Shown here: positions 58,204 through 64,000 of the stretch, one piece after another | Numbering within the stretch: position 1 is the first letter of the stretch | Layout: each line of letters begins with the position of its first letter | The notes under the pieces: generated by a model | What the model was told of the DNA's origin: nothing | The model's database searches: none | Seen by the model: the letters and a program-made list of their open reading frames with translations, nothing else | Assembly: GCA_958496175.1 (NCBI GenBank) | Contig: OY292275.1 | Coordinates: 52,219,701-52,283,700 of the forward strand | Origin: Sisyra terminalis | Taxonomy: Eukaryota; Arthropoda; Insecta; Neuroptera; Sisyridae | Reading direction: 5' to 3' | DNA: 64,000 bases | Translations under genes and position numbers: made by a program

Positions 58204-58253
58204 TCAAGAAGCCTGAGGAAGTTACGATTACGTAACGAAACGTTGCTTTTTGA
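58204..58253 (+). ncRNA. Minimal hammerhead ribozyme, right arm (best copy)
   Basis: Stem I 58204-58212 pairs with 58245-58253 over 9 bp (one G-U). Core CTGAGGA at 58213-58219 fits CUGANGA; extra A at 58220; stem II GTTACG (58221-58226) pairs perfectly with CGTAAC (58231-58236) around ATTA; GAAA at 58237-58240; then CGTT, with predicted cleavage between 58244 and 58245. Stem III (ACGT, 58240-58243) has no loop, so activity would need two molecules pairing. PLE hammerheads of this minimal type are known and are weak in vitro. Confidence 0.75.
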
Positions 58254-58564
58254 AATAATAAAATATTAAAAAATTAAAGATCTTAAACAACCTGAATTTT
58301 CTTCTTATTTAAAAAATTTTAAAGCTGAGATCTGATTTTTATCATCTATTGTAGGCATTAATGATGGATTTATAGTAAGCCGAATGAAGATAATAGTAAG
58401 GTGTTATTTCAGCTTTAATTAAATAAATAAACATTATTTGACTTTAATTAGGCCATAAAATTTCAATGTAAGTAAAAACTAAATGAATTACTTTCCTAAT
58501 TGAAATATTTTAAAAACAATGTAATAAAAACAGTATGAAATGAATATTACATTTCATATATGTA

Positions 58565-58727
58565 GGACTGAAGTTTAAAGGCCATTTCGTTTGGGTTTTC
58601 GTCTATAGCAAAAATTGCAGTATCATTTGCAAAGTTAGCGATTTTTGTATCTTCTGTTACTGGTAGATTTGATGTAAACAAGAGATATAAAAAATATCAT
58701 AAAATACTTTCTTAAGTAGGCATTAAT
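58565..58727 (-). pseudogene. Jockey-clade RT fragment, unit 2
   Basis: Paralog of 57785-57948 at the same place in unit J: IDENPNEMAFKLQSYI follows a decayed FA-N-DT box (D changed), preceded by YLRKYFMIFFISLVYIKST in a shifted frame. Not interrupted by the palindrome. Confidence 0.7.
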
Positions 58728-58833
58728 AATGGATTCATTGTAAGTTGAATGAAGATAATACAAATGTGTTATCTGAGCTTTAATTAAATAAACATTATTT
58801 AACCTGAACTGGGACATATAATTTCAATATATA

Positions 58834-60554
58834 TCTACATACTACATCAATATGTAAATAAAGACAAAACGAATAAGTAGTAGGAGTATTAAAAACCGTG
58901 AAAATAAATTGAATCTAAAAGGGTTCATCATATTAAAGTTCAAATTTTCAAAAAAAAAAAACATATCCCCACATATTTTTATCCAAGAAAAAAATTGAAA
59001 TTTGAAACTCTTTCAATTCCTTCTTAACAATGTTTTCCAATAAAGAATATGATATCCTTTAAAATAGGAATTTCATGTTATAATTTGATAAAATCGAACA
59101 GTTGTATTTCTTCAAAGCTTTTGTATCGCTAAAAAACTGTTATGGTGGATTGAAAAATTTCTTACTCAGACGATACAATGCGTTTATTTTTCATTTATTA
59201 TTTGGCTGTAAAATTTCTAAATTCCTTTGCTTCATATAAGAAAATTGAAAATTGATATTTTATATTGAAGTACACAATTTATTGATTAAGACTTTCGTTA
59301 CTATCCATATTACTTTAAGACTTAAAAAAAAATATTTCTTTAAGCAACTAAAGAATGAAAATTATAGAATGACATAATGTTTCCAAGGCAACAATTGCAA
59401 ATCACAAATAAGATACTAGAAAAAAGAACTGTAATAGGAAAAACATTCAGAAGAAAGATCACTATTTTCTCCTATGCATCATTTGTATTAACCTACATTT
59501 TTACATCTTTACGATGATTTTTTATAAACATTTTTTATCTGAAAACATAACGAGTATACATTTATAAATAAGAACTCTTATCATAAAAGTTTATGTCGAA
59601 TATAAGTTGATAAATTGAGTACAAAACTTTAAAAAAAAAGTATTTTTTTATTGTTGTACATTGATAATAAAAAAATGTTCAATGAGGAAGTATTGCACGC
59701 GTTTTACTGATAAATAAAACAAAAATAATTGGTTTCCAAGACCTCAAATAAAATGCATCTCTTTAAAAAGTTTTTTTTTTTATATTTCATAAAAAATTCC
59801 AATTTACAACCTTATAAATAAAAAAAAACGTAGATACATGAAGGAACATTACGATGAAATGTAGATTTATGTCAAAAATGTTCGATTTTTTAAAGCATTG
59901 CTGTGAAAATATGAGTGTGTAGTTGTAATCTATTAAGATCGATTTATATTCTGCAGGAATAAGACGTTTGCTTTCGTTGAGAACATTCTAAATATTTAAG
60001 TTTATTTTGGTAGGTACCTAACTGTACTATCGCAAATAAGGTTCTTTTTGCGATTGAAATTTATTAAGTACTATATTTTTATGTTGTGAAAGATTTTTCA
60101 AACTATTGCTACTTTAAATATATAAACTCTCATAAATTCCAGTCAGATTTAATAGAATAAGTTCTACTAAAAGTTCCCGAGTTTTGAAATTCGAAACATT
60201 TGTACTATATAAGCCAAATTCAAATTGAGGCATAGTTGATTACTATTTCCGTGGTTATTTCAAATTTTTGCCCAAATTAATATTGATAATTAATTAATAA
60301 AATCCATTTAGTATTTATGAATTTCTATAACATTGTTTTGGTCGTTTTGGTATCAATTTGTCAAAAACTATTAACACAGAATCTAAGCTCAAAAAACAAT
60401 TTTATATAATTAAATTTGCCATTTATAATGAAATAAGGTTCAAAGGTAATAAAAGAATTGAAATCTGATTTTCTGCAGCGTTAATGGTATCCAGTTATAT
60501 CCTTTGTTGATTTTGGATACCTAAGTACTAGAATTATTTGAACTAATGAAATAA
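58834..60554. other. Unassigned A+T-rich sequence
   Basis: About 1.7 kb; nothing recognised. Confidence 0.5.
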
Positions 60555-60715
60555 TACGGTTATTTATTAAATCGAGAGTCACTAATACTGACCACTCCAA
60601 AATTGGTAGATGTTGGGTTCGATCTTCGTATTGAGCAAAATCTCGATTTTCGATAACGGATTTTATTGACCCTAGAGTCTGTAAAGACAAGGGGCTAAAG
60701 AATAAAGAGGATTAT
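60555..60715 (+). mobile_element. tRNA-derived SINE (family C), copy 2
   Basis: ACCACTCCAAAATTGGTAGA, B box GGGTTCGATCTTC (60610-60622), then CGATTTTCGATAACGG, CCCTAGAGTCTGTAAAGAC. The A box is decayed. It has the empty site for the MITE found in copy 1. It ends at a hAT pseudogene. Confidence 0.6.
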
Positions 60716-60719
60716 AAGC

Positions 60720-61690
60720 ATTATAAAAATACCAAAATATGCATGCAAATATGCACTAAAAATGGCGAAATATGCATAAAATATGTCCAATCAAAAATAA
60801 TTTATTATTAGAATTTACGAATTTATTTTCACATTATATTTATCTTAATATATATAACTCTCCTGCACTAATGTACAGTACTAAACTTCTCCTAAACCGC
60901 CAGACCTATTGTCTAAACATTTTCAATGTGTATTTGAGTGGGATCCTGGATGGTTTAGATTCACAATTGCACCATATAGATAAAAAGGTGAAGAGCTGAA
61001 AATAAACTTTCGACGTCAACTTACGTTACCAGACAGAATTTGAAATTTGGCGGAATTTTCGGAGATCTCTTCAGAAGTATCTTTGATAAATGCTTCAATT
61101 TTCTGTATTTCTGTAGGACAGGGGTTTTTATACAAAATTGCATTTAATTTGCTATGAACCTATTGCAATAGCTAACTCGAAAGGACGTGATTCTGTTTAA
61201 TAATTTTTTCGAATATTTCCATGAATTTACACAGAAAAATGTGTCTAGTTTCTCAATTGCATCAATTACAATGCTGAAATGTGTTGCATTAAGAGTAATA
61301 TTTTTTTGTTAATTGTAGGGTCCTCAAATATTCGCTGGCTTGAATTGATTGCTATGGTGTCTGATTTTTCAAATTTTCCTACTACTTCTTTTATGGCATC
61401 GATATTTTAGGCATAAAACAATAAAGATTTCTACCAAGTACCTTATCGTGTTAAAATTGATTTTAAGGGTAGTGCTACGTTTGGTAGTTACTCTTTATAT
61501 GCTTGTAGTCGCCATAGTGCTTTTAAAAGCCCTTTTTTGCAGAAAAAATCAATTTATTAACTACCCCGAACTCGCTTCTGATCTTTTCCGCAACTTGATA
61601 TAAACCGTGGGCTAATCAGGTGATGTGGAGCAATATTGGGTACAATACTTTCAGAGCTTGGCGTAAGGGGGACGTGTCGACGGTATAGTA
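60720..61690 (-). pseudogene. hAT transposase (C-terminal half), second lineage, degenerate
   Basis: Minus strand from about 61690: PILLHIT-LAHGLYQVAEKI followed by RSEFGVVNKLIFSAKKGF, then ISMP-KK… , KLNAILYKNPCPTEIQKIEA, ISENSAKFQILSGNVS, and DVESLFSALH near 61010. H-(V/I)-T-C-LAH-x-LH-(R)-VAE-x-IR-x-x-F-x-x-VN-x-LI is the zinc-knuckle-like centre of a hAT family widespread in insects, and DVERSFS the start of its C-terminal dimerisation segment. The adjoining TATGCATATTTCGCCATTTT type repeats at 60735-60790 fit what I recall near the 3' end of such elements. Many frameshifts; inactive. It belongs to a different hAT branch from the one at 37264. Confidence 0.75.
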
Positions 61691-61947
61691 CAACACGTCA
61701 ACTACGAAAAACTATCGAAATAAGCTTTTAAAATGAAAAAGTATCAAAATATACAATAGCTCTATAAAAATAGAATTATATGGAGTTGCTTATGCATATA
61801 TTCCGATGTCTACTTAGAACTAAGTAGTTATAAAATGATGGTCAATAACATTAAAAAAAAATAAAGTACTTGAATCTTTGATCTTAGCAACGATTCAATA
61901 AAATAATGTCCTTCTAGTTTATACAGCGTTTCACAACTGTTATATTC

Positions 61948-62832
61948 GCAATTTTCTTATCTATTATCTAACCTTGAACTTGTTAGCAGTTCTACAATGT
62001 ACACAGCCCTACGTCGTGCAGCAAAAAAAAATCAGGATTCACTCATAAATCTATGAAACTACTATTCTGTAGGAAATTTTTCAAAGATTTGTATAAACGA
62101 AAAACTAAAGCAACATATCGACAGAGTTCTAAACCTGAGAAAATAAATCAAAATGCTCGTAAATCTTTTCACAGTCCACTGCTATCTGAGGCAAAATCAT
62201 CACAGTATGGCGATAAATGCTGCGATAAGTATACAAAAAATAAAAGGACTGTAAGAAAATAATGTCCTTCATCCTATTTGGACTGCCCAGTTTGTTTCGC
62301 AGCTGGGACATACCAATGGGAACCCAATAGGCTGTAATAAGATGTAAATGTAATGTTTCTTTAAAAGTCAATTAATAATATTTAAATTAAGCAATTTTCT
62401 TATTAATTACCTAATCTTGAACCTTTTAGCAGTTCTGCATTCTACACAGCCCTAGGCCGTGCAGCAAAAAAATGCAAGATGAACAATTAAAACTATAAAA
62501 CTACTATTCTGGAGGAAATTTTCCAAAGATTTGAATAAAAAAAAAATTAAAACAACCTATCGATAGAGTTCTAAACCTGAGAAAATAAATCAAAATGCTC
62601 GTAAATCTTTTCACAGTCCACTGCTATCTGAGACAAAATCATCACAGTATGGCGATAAATGCTGTGATAAGTATACCGAAAATAAAAGGACTGTAAGAAA
62701 ATAATGTTTTTCATCCTATTTGGATTGCCCAGTTTGTTTCGCAGCTGGGACGTACCTATGGGAACCCAATCGGTTTTATTAAGATGTAAACGAAATGTTT
62801 CTTTAAAAGTCAATGAATAATATTTAAATTAA
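61948..62832 (+). repeat. Direct tandem duplication, 443-bp period
   Basis: Units 61948-62389 and 62391-62832 both start GCAATTTTCTTAT and end GTCAATKAATAATATTTAAA-TTA. Similarity is clearly higher in the second half (from CTAAACCTGAGAAAATAAAT) than in the first 170 bp. A minus-strand frame of about 80 codons is open in both units, but it lacks an ATG start and most of its differences change residues, so I do not call it a gene. Confidence 0.85.
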
Positions 62833-64000
62833 TAGTACTGGCGACAATTTTTAATTGGCACCTTATAAAAAATGAATTTCTCCACTTGTAAAAAAAATAA
62901 AAATTGAATTCGATTATCTACATTCATGTACTAATTTCGACGCCTTCATTCCTGTACTATTAGAAAACCTGTTTTAATTAAGTTCAATATTTTTTCACGA
63001 AAGAATATCGCGGTCTTGTTTCTCTGACCCCTCATTGATTTTCCCATGAAATAATTATTACTATATATTTCTCATGTAAAAGAGCAAATTTATTATTGGT
63101 GATGTAAAATTGTAAAATCTCGGGAGGAAGTGTTTTAATAAAAAGAAGTAATTCAATTGCACGTTTAACCGACAGATTTTAAATTACATAAGAATTGAAT
63201 GACAGCCCCCAGCGGTTTTAACCGTAGAAAGTCTATCGATCTCCACATCACCATTCAAAACAATTGCTCTTCTTTACATTATATTTTTTTGCATTTTAAT
63301 TGTTTTAAAAAAAGTTAGTTTAAAAATCATTGAAAGAATTTTTCTTTTAGACATAAAAAACCAAATGGTGGATTTTAAAATGCCAACTTCTTGGTAGTCT
63401 TTTACCTATTCTTATTCATAATCCAGTGAAATATGAACGCATCTACTTATGAGAATCTCGGTTAGTTAAAAAATAAATCATTGAGATTTCAAATTATAAT
63501 CTTTGAAGCTGTAGTTTTAGATGGAAGAATCTAGTTTGACCCAGATACTTTGCGAATAAATCGTTTACTTATGTAAATGATGCTTTCATTTTCAGCGAAA
63601 TTTTTGTTTTATCGCAAATGAAGCCTATTGCAATTTCGTTCTCCATTTACATAAGCTTTCATTTAATATTGATCACTACAATGCGGCAGACCTAAGTTTC
63701 CATTAGTCGTCGTTGTATCTGATTTAAAAAAAAAGCTCCGTTTCGGACTATTAACGATGTATAATAACAAGACTGATAAACAAAAGTTTTCAAATGGTTT
63801 CATCTTTGTTAATCTTCCTTTTCACTCAATCCGTTTCTTTTCGTGAAACTTTGTCAAAAGGGAAAGTAAGAAACCCCGTGAATTAGAAAGGAATTATCAA
63901 CTTTACGACGTCCATTTATAAGGAGCAGAAACTGTTTCCGAATTGAGTTTATAACAATAAGCGTTTATTGGGTGTTTTATGCTTTCAGAAGTGAATAACC
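62833..64000. other. Unassigned A+T-rich sequence
   Basis: Nothing recognised up to the window end. Confidence 0.5.

Larger units (their letters stand above)
57949..58350. mobile_element. Compact palindromic element with a hammerhead in each arm; 12-bp target duplication
   Basis: GTAGGCATTAAT occurs at 57937-57948 and 58351-58362, and only once in the paralogous unit (58716-58727), which proves a 402-bp insertion. Inverted arms meet near 58132. Each carries TCAAGAAGCCTGAGGAAGT… GAAACGTTGCTTTTTGA. Downstream of each ribozyme is TATTAAAAAATTAAAGATC. A 33-bp unpaired tail (AAAGCTGAGATCTGATTTTT…) at the right end resembles the tail of 32318-32766. No coding capacity. Class: PLE-derived or PLE-mobilised, by ribozyme type and duplication length (inference). 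Confidence 0.85.
57673..58833. repeat. Direct duplication J (about 370-bp unit), first unit split by an insertion
   Basis: Unit 1 (57673-58470) and unit 2 (58471-58833) share TACTTTCCTAATTGAA, GTAGGACTGAAGTTTAAAGG, CCATTTCGTTTGGGTTTTCG, GTAAACAAGAGATATAAAAA, ACTTTCTTAAGTAGGCATTA and GAATGAAGATAATA. Unit 1 holds the palindromic insertion 57949-58350; unit 2 is the empty site. The minus strand carries a Jockey RT fragment in both. Confidence 0.85.

Noticed and set aside
62129..62371. 80-codon minus-strand frame conserved in both tandem units (also 62571-62813)
   Set aside because: Begins with TTG, not ATG, in a eukaryote; stop just upstream in unit 1; about 12 residue changes among few nucleotide differences, so no sign of purifying selection.

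Overview
This 64 kb window is eukaryotic, very A+T-rich (roughly three quarters A/T by eye), and almost certainly from an insect. It resembles the intergenic DNA of a repeat-laden genome, perhaps a beetle, but nothing in the sequence fixes the order or species. I found no convincing host protein-coding gene, tRNA gene or rRNA gene. Everything recognisable is mobile-element debris: Helitrons, Penelope-like elements (PLEs), Jockey and RTE-type LINEs, hAT and Tc1/mariner-like transposase pseudogenes, a tRNA-derived SINE, and several palindromic or tandem repeat families. The short ORFs scattered across the window are mostly chance or shadows of these repeats.

Layout. 1-1925: an inverted pair of PLE-like repeats split by a 1.57 kb minus-strand Helitron; then a broken Helitron Rep N-terminal fragment (2845-3092), a dispersed repeat, and a SINE carrying a hAT MITE with a perfect 8-bp target duplication (4505-4932). 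11.6-12.2 kb: Tc1/mariner-like transposase pseudogene. 14.3-16.6 kb: a tandem repeat pair whose second unit is split by a 5'-truncated LINE with an 8-bp duplication. 20.6-24.8 kb: a transposon-derived protein remnant and two LINE ends lying tail to tail. 25.4-26.3 kb and 41.7-42.8 kb: two ~1 kb near-perfect palindromes of one family. 27.6-32.8 kb: PLE fragments (RT tail and GIY-YIG endonuclease), ribozyme motifs and a Jockey RT scrap. 37.3 kb: hAT pseudogene. 44-49.6 kb: nested repeats, including a second palindrome family and a composite Helitron whose exact ends are proved by an intact paralogous empty site. 49.8-50.05 kb: an isolated CpG-rich block of unknown origin. 50.6-52.5 kb: ~0.5 kb tandem array. 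57.6-62.9 kb: duplicated Jockey RT fragment, a hammerhead-bearing palindromic insertion, a second hAT pseudogene and a 443-bp tandem duplication.

The most interesting structure is a set of minimal hammerhead-ribozyme-like motifs (core CTGANGA, stem II, GAAAC) found at six or seven loci. Two of them lie inside palindromic insertions of 402 and 449 bp flanked by 12-bp target duplications. The copy at 57949-58350 has a ribozyme in each arm with an extensive stem I, and an empty paralogous target nearby. PLEs are known from published work to carry minimal hammerhead motifs; the head-to-head compact dimers look like non-autonomous, ribozyme-bearing elements mobilised by PLE machinery. That last step is inference.
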